NCBI GenBank assembly: GCA_964017235.1
Contig: OZ024928.1
Coordinates: forward strand, 4,898,001 to 4,962,000
Length of the DNA: 64,000 bases
Source of the DNA: Sabellastarte sp. h YS-2021
Lineage: Eukaryota; Annelida; Polychaeta; Sabellida; Sabellidae
Reading direction: 5' to 3'
Positions within the stretch are counted from its first letter, which is position 1. Each line of letters starts with the position of its first letter. A program made the position numbers and the translations under genes. This document shows positions 13,105 through 23,996 of the stretch, one piece after another. The notes under the pieces were generated by a model. That model worked only from the letters and a program-made list of their open reading frames with translations, had not been told where the DNA came from and did not search any database.

Positions 13105-13919
13105 TTGTAAATGGCTGATATATCAATGTAAATTTGTGAACAAATTTTTCAAACTTCCTGTTGTGTAATTAAGGTGAAGAACTTTCTTCTGGTAAATATT
13201 GTTGACGTTTGTAATAAATGAGTTTGATAAAATGGTAAATTGGTTGCTAAACAGCCACTGAAGTTTCCTGTGTGAGTTTTTTCAGCCGCCCACGCAAATC
13301 TCTGTGAGTTTGTTTGCAGAATTTACAGCTTTGATTTCCAGGAAGGTTGCTTTTATTACCTGTTTTGCTAATTCCATGAGACATAAATGTCAAAATGAAA
13401 TTTGGAAGGGGAAATATGTTAGTTTGTAAGTTAGGATATTATTAAATAAATCAACAACTTTTTATAACATATCTGCTGTGTTTAATCTACCACAGCTAAA
13501 ATCAGTGCCATTTTTCAACTATGTTTGAAAACCTTTCCGAAAGGATATTTCCTTCCCAACCATCATGTTCAATTTATTTAGTGTGTTGGGACCTATCTTT
13601 TTTTCCTTTTTGTACTAACATGCTACAGTGAAAATAACCCATGTGGAAAGAACACAAGAGTCAAAACCTACTTTAAGCAACATGGCATTATACAATAATC
13701 TACATGGTCCAATTAATGGTTCACAGCAACATAGAAATATCATGAGGAGGGCAAAGAAGTCTAGATAACTCATTTTTAAAGGTTTGGCATGTCTGACAAC
13801 TCTGATCTGAGGTACAGCGTGAACCAGGATAGCTCTAGAAGTCTGGCCTGAAACACCTGACAGCCATGATGCACCTCATCTTCTTGAGCCTTTCCACCAG
13901 TACCATGCCAGTAATTACC

Positions 13920-14110
13920 ACCACCAAGGAGGTATTATTTGCATGATAATTTGTCCACTTGTCTGTTTGTTTGTTGGAAAGATTATACAAGTAGTACTGG
14001 TTGGATCTCTATGAAATAAAATGAGAAGATGGGTCTTTGTCCATCTGAGGTTCCATTAAATTTTGAAAGTCATCTGGATCACTGTCTGGCTACCCAAAAA
14101 ATCTTGATTT
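13920..14110 (+). repeat. dispersed repeat (CCACCAAGGAGGTATTATTT family)
   Basis: It starts with CCACCAAGGAGGTATTATTT and continues with TGTCTGTTTGTTTGTTGG, TTCCATTAAATTTTGAAAGT and CATCTGGATCACTGTCTGG. The reverse complement of 20580-20775 matches it closely over the same landmarks. Confidence 0.7.
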
Positions 14111-14287
14111 TCCAATTTACATTAGATTAGATTGATCCTGATTTAGCATTAACAATGAAATGATACAATTATTTAATATAAATACTGAAAGGAAATTGAC
14201 TTATTATTATGTGCCTTTGCAGATTGATGCACTATCCAATCTCTCTTGTGTAGTAAGGTAACAGGGGAGAAAGATTCAAGTTTGTTT

Positions 14288-14500
14288 CTAACTTTTTATT
14301 TTGGGTTTTACGTTGCTTTCAACACTGTACAGGTCACACCATGGTGGGTAGTTTTGTGGGCAAAGGAAACCAGTACATCCAGTTGGTCAAGTCTTTGTAC
14401 TGTAATCTGCCTACCATCGGTAAGGAACTACCAACTTTCCAACATAAGTTCCGGGGTTCGAACCAATGACCTCAGAGGTGGGAGGCAATATGGGCCATCT
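14288..14500 (-). mobile_element. tRNA-derived SINE, copy 2, reverse orientation
   Basis: On the minus strand it reads CCTCCCACCTCTGAGGTCA, a good box B (GGTTCGAACCC, plus-strand 14454-14464), the same body as the other SINE copies, and the tail GTGTTGAAAGCAACGTAAAA. The 5' part with box A is truncated or degraded. Confidence 0.85.
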
Positions 14501-17500
14501 TGTCCTATCTTGTCTTAATACAACTAATTGTCCCCTAAAATGGAGACAATTGATTGTATCCAAACAGAAGTTTCACAAGTCTTCCCAGAGTAAACAGGGA
14601 TTGGTAGGTCATGAGACTTATCTTTTCAGTCATTATAAACCTTTTCAGCTATAATGTAATGACAATTTATAAAAGGTTTTACAAAAGGTCGTGTATGTGG
14701 AACTGAAGTATTAAATACTCCCCACTAATGGAGAAATGAGCCACTTCAAGGGATAAATTTACCTAAAGTAAAACATTACAATGACTTGTCTAAAGGTTAA
14801 TTATAATATAGTTAACGTTAATGTAAGTCTATTTCTTAAACTTGTAGATGTGAACAGCTCAAGAATGAACAATTGCAAAGTTACTGTAGGTCATTCAACT
14901 ATGAAAAAAAATTAAGTATAATTTAAGTTTTATTTGAATTTTATTTTTCCTTTGTAGTTATTTAGTAAACATGTATGAACTTAATTAAAGCGTTTTCTGA
15001 ACTTTTACCCTTAATAAAATCCCCCGTCTAGATATCTGTTGTTCATCTATGTTTCCCTGTTTGATCAGAGCAAACTTAATAAAAAATGTAAATTCTTGTG
15101 AGAAGCAATCAAGGTTTAAAGGAAACACTCACACTGTAAACCCCATGGAAGGTGCCAATCACACAACAGGGGTGAAATCCAAATATTTTATGATTTCTAT
15201 TTATCTCCCATATATTTTACTTTCTTCATAGCAGGAAAGAATCTTATATTCTTCCATTTTCCACCATCATTTTTTAGCACATTCTGAAAATATCTAGTAA
15301 TTTTTTATATGTTCCCATATTTTTGCTGAGCTTGTTGTGTGGTATAATTAGCCTTACTATTGCTCTCTCATATTGAAAAATATATAACTACTAAACATGT
15401 AACTATTAATTTTAAGAAAATCATTGAATTGTTAAAATCTGTAACAACAAGTTCAAAGGCATAGAAATATCTCTCAGGTTTATTTTTCAGGCCATTTTTT
15501 TTCGAATAAATAACAATGTTTTGAAACAAGCTGATGTCTTCTTGCAGTCGTTTCCACAAAACTAAACTACAAATTTATATTGAGATGAACTCATATATTT
15601 CTGCACATTTTCTATGTATTCTATTAGTCTGAAGTTGATGACCAGTTTATGGTACTTTTTTGAAAATAAAATTGGCAAACCCTGAATGAATATTTCTGAA
15701 TGAATATTTTTTTGTGGCCAGTAATCATAAAATGAGCCTATTTTGCTCAAATCAGTTATGGAGTAGTGACTCTGCATATTTTTAGTTCTAGAAAAGGAAG
15801 TGTGTTCTTGGGCGGAAATAATGCTCAGTTAATGGGTCTAATTTTCCATAATTTTTTAGCTTTGAACTTTAACAACACATCAAGTATTTAATATATTTTA
15901 ATGCTGATAGCTCAGATGTCTTTATTTTATCATTAATTGTGTCAGATATCATTTCCTAAATATTTGAGGAAATACTAAAACGTTGTTTGCTTTGCCTCTC
16001 ATTGCTGAAAACCCTGAGATCAGTTTATGGGTCTCTTTTAAAAAACAAGGTCGAAAGGGGTATCGGTCTACCAGCATGAGCTGCAAAGCCATAAGAGACA
16101 TGAGTAGTGCACTGAAGCGATCACCGATTTTCAGTACTAACTCATCCCATTGCCACTTAACTTCACTGAAGAGACATACTCATCACATTTTGCCATAATC
16201 CGTGCATGTACGGAGACTAAAAAAAAAATAAAATAAAATAAAACGAAAAAATAATATTACAAAAATAATTCCTGGAAACAAGAGCCTCACTAGAGTTTGT
16301 GTTAAAAAATGCCAAACTTAACTTATCACCAAAATTAGACCCATAAACTGATCACCACTACTATACACAATATATATTTTTCATGAGGTGAGAAAATGCC
16401 ATAAACTATTGCTGAGCCAATTCTTTATCCTATGATGAAAAACGATAGCTATTTGAATATTTTTATTGCTATGCAATCATATAAATATGTATTGTAACCT
16501 ATTCTCTAATTTTATGTACTTTATAATCTTTCATGAATTTTTTTGCAATTGAAAACCATCTGTATCAGAAGTGGCATTGTCTATGGCCCGGAATGTACTC
16601 ATATACAAATTTATTTTCTGCAAATATTTATAACAAACAAACTTAAAAATTACTACAGTAATAGATATAAAACACATTTTATATACATTTGCATAAATAT
16701 ATGAGACCAATAGGTAAATATAACAATTGCAAAACGTAGCTCTTGGATTTTCCTGGAATTGCTTTTCCTTTCTGTGAAGGTTTGTTTTAGTAAGAAAAAG
16801 CTCTGTGTGAGAATGTTTACTTTGAGTACGAATTTAGTAAATACATCTGACACCTGTAAATGGAAACATTCATAAAAAAGCAAATTAACTAATACTTAAT
16901 GACAATGCACTTTTACTTAAGAATTCAGGCAGCAACAAGAGGCATTATTTTAGTAGCTGTTACACTGTTACTAACTACTAACTTTGTCAATAGAGATTTC
17001 TTCCAGATCACAAATGTTAATTAAACTGCCTCACTTATTGTAAACCTTAGGTAAAGGACACATCACCTTACAGTACAACATGTTAATATCTTTGTTTTAT
17101 ACAATAACAATAACTTTATATTTTAGTTGGAAGTAAAGAACCAAAGATTTACATAACTAACACTTAATAACAGGGTCTGAGTTATCTTTACATTTGAAGA
17201 TTTTAACCAACAGTAATTTAAGGTTTTGATTTACACAAGAGTTTGCTAACTTACAGTTAACTAACAGCTAACATTGACTCAGTCCTCCAGAAAGTGGAGC
17301 CGGATCTGGATTGATGAGTTGATGTGGTTTTTAGCACTATCTGTGGGCGAGGGATTTTGTGTTTTCAAAGACTACTTGTTGGAAAACTGTTATGGGGGAT
17401 TTTTTGTGAAGCCTCTTGAGGTCAACCCAAACAAAAGAAATTAAAGTAGTTTTCATAGCTGAAATATTTACCATTGGCTGTTTGAAGTCCTCGTGTATAT

Positions 17501-17924
17501 ATCTATAACATCTATTGTCATATACTCTTAAAGATGTTTTTATGAAACATATGCAAGTAAGGCTATTAAAAACGATGTGTTTAGGTGAACAATAGACCCT
17601 AGATACTACAGTTTCCAAAGTAGTTCTTATTTTCTAGAGAAAAGATTCTGGGGATATCATACAGCATTTACATATGCAAACATATTATAATACTTAAGAA
17701 GAAGGTGTTTTGCAAAACTCGCTGGTCGCATGCATGGAAACAAACACTTATTCTGAATTTAAGAAATATGTGGTTAATCATATACAAATCATGCAATATA
17801 CGTCACTATTATCAGCCATAGAGACAATGGCATTACAAGTGGTTGGTTGTGTGAGTGGTTAAGTACCTAAGTGAATGTCTGTATTGATGTCTAGATAGGC
17901 TTATATGTAAAACATTACAGGTAT
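14501..17924. other. AT-rich non-coding DNA, nothing recognised
   Basis: Reading frames are short and lack motifs. A low-complexity A-rich stretch with AAAAT repeats lies at about 16220-16255. I find no RNA gene, TIR pair or exon that I can support. Confidence 0.5.
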
Positions 17925-18350
17925 CCACTGTCATTAAGTCCCATCTCAGGAGCAGGCTAAAGAACCTCAGGAATGTTGATGAATGGTCATCCCTGAGACT
18001 CTGTCTTTACGTTAGGGAAAGTCAGTCAGCTTGGAGCTTGGGCTGTACTTAGAACGGGTCAAATGGCTATACACAGTAAAAATAGTGTGCATTATAATAA
18101 ATGATACAACAAATGACAATGATACAACAAATGAATAATATCATATATATATAGATGATCTTGCAACCAGTGCTCAAGGTCATTGGGTCCTATCCCAATG
18201 GCCGGCTAAAGAATCTTAAGGGCCCTGATAAATGGTCATCCTTGAACCTCTGACTTTCAGTTAGGGGAATGTCAGTCATTTGAAAACTTGGTCCATATCT
18301 GTGCAGTCAGGATGGGTCAAAGAGCTCTTTGAGTCCTGCAGTACAAGGAG
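17925..18350 (+). repeat. two tandem copies of a dispersed repeat
   Basis: Copies at about 17925-18100 and 18165-18350 share GGCTAAAGAA.CT.A.G, GAT.AATGGTCATCC.TGA, CT.TTACGTTAGGGAA.GTCAGTCA-like blocks and a GGTCAAA.G.CT end. A third copy lies inverted at about 19500-19680. No coding content is visible. Confidence 0.7.
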
Positions 18351-19029
18351 ATACTACACAGAGTATAAATGTATATCCATCGTGTTTCAAGAATTTCAGA
18401 AAATATAAGAAACAAAAAGAAATGGCATGTAACTTACAAAAATGAAGCTTCTCTGTGTAATTATGTATATATTTAGCCATCTTGTTGAGTTGTGATCACA
18501 AAAAATTAGTTGTTATCACCAGACAATGTTGTGATCACCACAGAATGTCTCACAATCATCAGGGATGTGGTGCTCATAACTTACTTGCGTCAGAAATGAT
18601 GACATCATCTTGTGGGCATTACAAATTTGGTTGTGAAATTTCTTGTGTAGTCAGCACGACATAATAAGTTGTGTGTTCACCTGATCTCACGAAGACAATT
18701 TATTTATAGTTCTAACATAATGGAATTTACCTCTGATGAAGGTCAAATCTTGGCACTATATTGATAACAGACCCTCTCAAACTTTAGGAAATGCTAGAAA
18801 TGTGATCATGGCATGACCAAGAACCTTGAAATAACAGCCAACTGTCAGGTTTGTGACACAATAGTTTTGAACGTCTGAAAATATACAGGACAACTTTGGT
18901 CCCACGTCTGTCTTTCAACTTCCGGCCCATTAAGCCATGTCAGAGTTACATCTGAGAATTCAGTTTGGATAAGTTTGACCAGAACATTTCAATGCAATGT
19001 ATCGCCTCTCGACTCTCCCTATGATAATG

Positions 19030-19100
19030 ATTTTGTTTAATTAGCACACTGAGTTCCCCTTCGTGGGAAGATATTGCGCTTGCAAAGCAGTAGATTAGAT
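19030..19100 (+). repeat. dispersed repeat fragment (second copy)
   Basis: GGGAAGATATTGCGCTTGCAAAGCAGTAGAT matches the fragment at 5846-5905 with a few substitutions. Only this short conserved core can be aligned by eye. Confidence 0.6.
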
Positions 19101-19499
19101 TAGATATCACACAGACACAAATATCTTGAGGTTTTGGTTGGCATACCCATTTCATCATCTGGCATATAATAGTTTCAATTTCAGTTACCATACTAGATTT
19201 CCCAATTCAAACATCTGATCAGATGAAATTACACAGAAAGCCATGTGCATGGAATTGAGAGACAAGAGTTAGTGTTTCACAACTAAAACCCTTATTCCAC
19301 TGTTTGGAGTTTGCCTTCGGACTAGAGGAATTTGGTATTCAGGATCCAAATTATGAAGGTCATTCGACTTATCCTCTCATTCCTGATAGTCAAGATCCCA
19401 ATCACGGTTGCTGTGGCTACCTGTGAAAATAATTAACATTATAAAGCCTTTGTACGTGAGCACTTTTCTCCTATTATTACTGTTATTACTATTATTATT

Positions 19500-19775
19500 G
19501 TGTATTTATACTCGGAGCAATATCTCCATATAACACAGGAATCAAAGCACTGTTCAACCCATCGGACAATACAGGAACAGCCCAAGCTCGCAAGTAACTG
19601 ACATACCCTTAACTGAGAGACAGAGGCTCGAGGATGACCATTTATCAACATCCTTGAGGTTCTTTAGCCTGCCACTCGGGATGGGACCGCCATTTCTTGG
19701 GATGTACTTGTGCAGTCAGGATGGTTCAAATGGCTCTTTCAGTCCTGTAGTGCATGAGGATATTGTGCTAAGTAA
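19500..19775 (-). repeat. inverted copy of the 17.9-kb repeat, with an adjoining forward fragment
   Basis: The reverse complement of about 19500-19680 matches the repeat at 17925-18100 (GGCTAAAGAACCTCA, ATAAATGGTCATCCTCGAG, AGCTTGGGCTGT). The next 75 bases (GTGCAGTCAGGATGG.TCAAA) match 18300-18350 in forward orientation. The locus is therefore a rearranged head-to-head arrangement. Confidence 0.65.
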
Positions 19776-20323
19776 AACATACAATATAATGATACAAAAC
19801 ATTAATATATTAATCAGTCCGCAGCAGATCGCAAGGCAAATATCTTCAGATGTGTGACTTATTATTCTATTGTCAACAATAGTAGTAGTAGTAGCCTCAC
19901 AATTTTAACAGCTTTCATAAAAGTGAAACAGTGGTATAATGGCTGAAATGTGACCCAGGTATAAGTGGCTAGAAAGTTGATATCACAATCTGAATATCCT
20001 GAGTTCATATGTATCTTATTTGCATCATATTTGTTCATCAACGGGCAACATTACATTTTAACAAACGATGAAGTTTCAACTTATTTTATCAAAGTGAAAA
20101 GGAAATTTTTTTGCATATATTATAGAACCAATTGTTTGAAATTATGCCCCAAACAGGTGGCCTAGTACTGCAGTGAGTGGTTAGCTATGGTACACTTCTC
20201 TCCACAAGTGGTATTTTAAATGGGGGTAATCATTTTTCATTCATCATATATACGTGATTCATATACGTGTATAATGTCACTTCAGAAATATATTTTACAG
20301 AGCTTCTGCTCGTTTAAAGTGAT

Positions 20324-20425
20324 TTAGAGAGAAATAGAGATGCAGAGTTAGAGAGAAATGGAGATGTAGATTTAGAGAGAAATAGAGATGCAGATTTAGA
20401 GAGAAATAGAGATGCAGAAATAGAG
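20324..20425. repeat. 24-bp minisatellite, about four units
   Basis: Units of TTAGAGAGAAATAGAGATGC plus four bases repeat about four times with a few substitutions. On the minus strand this makes a short Ser/Leu/Phe repeat frame, which I regard as incidental. Confidence 0.85.
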
Positions 20426-20579
20426 GAAAAATCTTCAGTTAAAAATTCAAGTATATAATCTCTGGTGCCCATGCAATGGATATGTTTCACCCTTATTTTT
20501 TTCCATTTCAGAGTATTTGGAGAGTGCAGACCTCCCACAATGTATATAATACTAACTAAATAGAAAACCCAAGTTATTT

Positions 20580-20775
20580 TTTTTCGCATCCAGATGGTGA
20601 TCCAGATCATTCTCAAAATTTAATGGAATCTAAGTTAGATCAAGACCAATATTATGATTTGTTTCATGAAGTTCAAACTTGTAGTATTTGTGTAATCCCG
20701 CTAAAACAGACAAACAGACAAATAAACTGTCATGTAAATAATACCTTCTTGGCGGAGGTAAATATTTAACCCTGG
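20580..20775 (-). repeat. dispersed repeat, reverse copy
   Basis: The reverse complement begins ATTTACCTCCGCCAAGAAGG and continues with TTTGTCTGTTTGTCTG, TTCCATTAAATTTTGAGAAT and GATCTGGATCACCATCTGGA. These are the same landmarks, in the same order, as 13920-14110. Confidence 0.75.
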
Positions 20776-21318
20776 ATACATTTTCCTATTAAGATATTCA
20801 AGTAACTAATGTTACAAAAACAAGCTGATGTAGTCATTTGTCTTCGCATGAGTCGTCACTATAGCTGATGACAAATATATAAAACCCAGTATTTTCTTCG
20901 TAAGATGCAAAATAACCATGGATTAATCATCATGGGTCTTAAGCTTGGATTGTTTTGGCACATTCTTCATCAGTCGCTGACAGTCTTACAACTATGGTAG
21001 ATGCTTCATGAATCTGGCACTTTTCGTGTTCAAGTAGTCAAGTAATTGTACAATGTTTGGCTTCTATCACAGCATTAATGTGACAGAACTGGTGAGAGTG
21101 GTGGCAAATCTTCCAAGAGCTGACTACACAACGCCATTTTCCTGCCCAAGTTCAGCCAGTGGCCGAAACTTGCTAAATGTGGATAGCCCTTTTTAATCGC
21201 CGACTATGTGGTACTATAGTCCTGTATGTGGGACCTGGGCATTAACAAATTATGTGTTTAATCGCTTGGCTTTCTGTGGCTGGGGTGTTTGATTCCAGCT
21301 TAATACTGAGTACTTACT

Positions 21319-21880
21319 CAGTCCCCAACTCCAACAGACAACAACAGAGGATTTAAAAGTTTATTATACAATAACATGAATATAATAAATTGTTACATCA
21401 CACTAACTACTAAGAATATGTACATTTCTATTATAAAAATATATAAAACACGAATGTAAAATACAGTTTCATTAAGATTATAAAACAGCCATTTCATGAT
21501 AATTATTCAGACTAGATTCCACAAAATTATGACCTTTGTCCAAGGTCACCCCTCGACCCCTGGGTCGATTTAACTTGACTATTTTTGACCTCTGAAGGTC
21601 AAAGCTTTTGACCTTATCTGACCTCTGATCCAAGGTCACCTGCCGACCCCAAAGGTCATCCTGATTACCCTAGACCCATAAGGTCACGCTTAAAATACTG
21701 TTTTGACCTCTGAAGGTCAGATCTGTGAAAGCAAGGTCCTGATGATTTTGACCTTAATCTAAGAATATGTACTTGCTAAGCATTCAAGTTTCACTTACTT
21801 TAATGCTGAATACTGTTACATTTACACTAAAATTTTAACTTTCTATGTACCATTTACGACTTAATATTGAAAAATTCCCC
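21319..21880 (-). repeat. Element A, B2 terminal direct repeat
   Basis: This 562-bp segment is a near-copy of 22387-22947. The main difference is a short rearranged stretch near 21400 / 22465. It contains an AATAAA-type signal about 50 bp before its minus-strand end and twelve AGGTCA/TGACCT hexamers at about 21535-21760. It ends on the minus strand in GGGGACTG. Confidence 0.9.
21535..21760. promoter_or_regulatory. cluster of 12 nuclear-receptor-type half-sites in repeat B2
   Basis: I count 12 exact AGGTCA or TGACCT hexamers in about 230 bp, several arranged as TGACCT-CTGA-AGGTCA (everted, 4-nt spacer) and one everted with 8 nt. AGGTCA is the canonical nuclear-receptor half-site. The B1 copy (about 22601-22830) keeps 11. 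Binding is not shown by sequence alone, and a simple internal repeat origin is possible. Confidence 0.5.
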
Positions 21881-22386
21881 CTTTAGCCAGAATTGTTAGT
21901 CATCAGAGGAAGAATAGGAAAAAAAAATGGAAGTTGATAAAGATATGAATTCAAAGAACCTGGAGGCCAAGGGAAGGCAGCCTGAAGCCTAACAAGAGTG
22001 CAAGCCCGTGAACGCCATTGGTAACTAGCTTTGGCGCACGCTGCTGCACCCCACCCCCCCCTGCGCCAAAGGGTGTGAAGTTAGAGAGACACACCACCTT
22101 CCAATGAGCACTCCAGGTTGAAGGGAGGGAGGGTGGGAGCAAAAAGTCCTTCTTGACTCTTCAAATTCTTGTGAATCAATGATTCTACCCCCAGAATTTG
22201 GAGGGAAAAGCCAGGAAATATTAAGTCTGACCAATGAATTTAAAATACTCCCTGATTTATAGAGGAGAACCCCTGATGACCCCTTTTTCCCATTTTTTAT
22301 TTTATTTTAGTCTGGTACCCAACCCCCTGAAGGCCCCAAGGTTGGAGCAAGGACTGACTGGGCCAATGCCTGGACACTGCCCCCGA
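21881..22386 (-). repeat. Element A, A2 segment
   Basis: This 506-bp segment lies between the two B repeats. On the minus strand it starts TCGGGGGCAGTGTCCAGG right after the GGGGACTG end of B1. About 230 bp of it align (roughly 80% by eye) with 38237-38465, the A1 of element C. It holds a CCCTCCCTCCC run also found in the A segments of B and G. The cognate A1 of this copy is absent. Confidence 0.85.
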
Positions 22387-22947
22387 CAGTCCCCAACTCC
22401 AACAGACAACAACAGAGGATTTAAAAGTTTATTATACAATAACATGAATATAATAAATTGTTACATCACACTATAAAAGTAGTGATGTTACATCACACTA
22501 TAAAAGTATATAAAACACGAATGTAAAATACAGTTTCATTAAGATTATAAAACAGCCATTTCATGATAATTATTCAGACTAGATTCCACAAAATTATGAC
22601 CTTTGTCCAAGGTCACCCCTTGACCCCTGGGTCGATTTAACTTGACTATTTTTGACCTCTGAAGGTCAAAGCTTTTGACCTTATCTGACCTCTGATCCAA
22701 GGTCACCTGCCGACCCCAAAGGTCATCCTGATTACCCTAGACCCATAAGGTCACGCTTAAAATACTGTTTTGACCTCTGAAGGTCAGATCTGTGAAAGCA
22801 AGGTCCTGATGATTTTAACCTTAATCTAAGAATATGTGCTTGCTAAGCATTCAAGTTTCACTTACTTTAATGCTGAATACTGTTACATTTACACTAAAAT
22901 TTTAACTTTCTATGTACCATTTACGACTTAATATTGAAAAATTCCCC
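22387..22947 (-). repeat. Element A, B1 direct repeat
   Basis: It pairs with B2 at 21319-21880. It follows the YR stop codon by about 45 bp and runs to the minus-strand sequence GGAGTTGGGGACTG, where A2 begins. It shares the half-site cluster and the polyadenylation-like AATAAA with B2. Confidence 0.9.
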
Positions 22948-22992
22948 AAACCCCAAGCCATGTAGGAGTAGAAGCAGTATGTAATACAAAGT

Positions 22993-23992
22993 CTACGAAT
23001 GAAGCGTTCGCTTGAAAACTCGAGCTACTTGATCACCTGCAGTCGCAGCTGGACGAATGTATCTCCAAACGCATTCAGACGCCCAGGTGCCATGTTCCTT
23101 GATTTCCTTGACTGGTATGTCCAAATCATAAGCCAATGAAGCACCTGAGCGCCTGAAATGTGTAATAATTTGATGGCAAACCAATGGCAAGATTAATTTT
23201 TGATAAAGTTTTCCTGATACGCGTATCTGTGAGTACTTGCCATCCTGCAGCTGTTTGGACTTGGAACAAAGGTTCATTGTGCCCCGGATTATATAAGGCC
23301 ATTATTTTCTTCAACGCCCTGTAAGGACATATTGGGGACACCCCCAGCTTGGGAATAGTCACCATTCTGTATTCATCCCTGTATTGAATCGTCTTGGACC
23401 ATTTTAGGAGTAATTGAGCCTCGTTCTTTAAGAAGAATACATCGCCCCCAGTGAAATGCCTTGTACTGTCAAACTCGGTTATAGCATGGCGGGCCAAATT
23501 CGACAAGCGAAAGAAACCGAAGAACGCAGTCAAAAAGACAGCTTTAAAGACGTCTGCATGGGGGAATCTGTGACAACTCGCCACCATACGCTTAAGAGTC
23601 TTTATGTCTATGATATTTCTCTTTGTTAAGACCATGGGCCTGTGTAACTTCAGAGCTTTTATGAAATAACCGACTTTGGGCTGCCTCCATGCTTCATGAG
23701 GCAAATCATACAATATGGACATGGCCCTAATGGCCGAGACATGATTCATAACCATTTTAACAGACACCTCATTTTCCACCAAAAATTCCAGGTATGATAA
23801 CACTACTGAAACTGATACTTTTGATAGGTTAACCTTGGTAAACAGGCAAAATGCAACAAAGGATCTAAATAACATGTTTTTACATTTTACAGTTCTAGGT
23901 CGAAATGCAGACCTTGTTCTCACTGAAGCCTTTCTGGCATATTCTGTGCAACCGTCATTCTCTGAAATACAAAGTATAGCATCTGTAGCCAC
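22993..23992 (-). pseudogene. Element A tyrosine recombinase, broken by an 8-nt deletion
   Basis: A tyrosine recombinase (phage-integrase fold) that would join the circular DNA intermediate to the target. Visible: the N-terminal SAM-like core-binding part (SAFRPRTVKC), the first catalytic Arg (FFGFFRLSNLA), the Lys region (LKWSKTIQYRD), and after a frame change the second Arg (FRRSGA), HGTWASECVW and the Tyr (WRYI). Compared with element C (TFHAFRRSGA), eight bases are missing near 23150-23160. This removes the HxxR histidine and shifts the frame, so a functional enzyme is not expected. A 3' splice site (TATTTCAG, AG at 23962-23963) sits at the start in the same phase as in other copies. Confidence 0.9.
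23961..23985 (-). promoter_or_regulatory. 3' splice site before YR, element A
   Basis: On the minus strand CTTTGTATTTCAG ends at 23962. The next base starts an exon whose first two bases complete a codon of the YR frame. The equivalent pyrimidine-AG lies at the same place and phase in B, C, E and F. The 5' partner is unknown. Confidence 0.6.
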
Positions 23993-23996
23993 AATT

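Noticed and set aside
20324-20425. short regularly spaced repeats considered as a CRISPR array
   Set aside because: The units are contiguous with no unique spacers, and the genome is eukaryotic.
20314-20616. minus-strand frame with a Ser/Leu/Phe repeat
   Set aside because: It is the translation of the 24-bp minisatellite; no start context or homology.
1-21318. possible host exons
   Set aside because: I looked for open frames with codon structure and splice sites around them and found none convincing; short exons cannot be excluded by eye.
21951-22234. short minus-strand Pro/Ser-rich frames between the B repeats of element A
   Set aside because: They lie in the non-coding A2 segment and are not conserved in the homologous A1 of element C.
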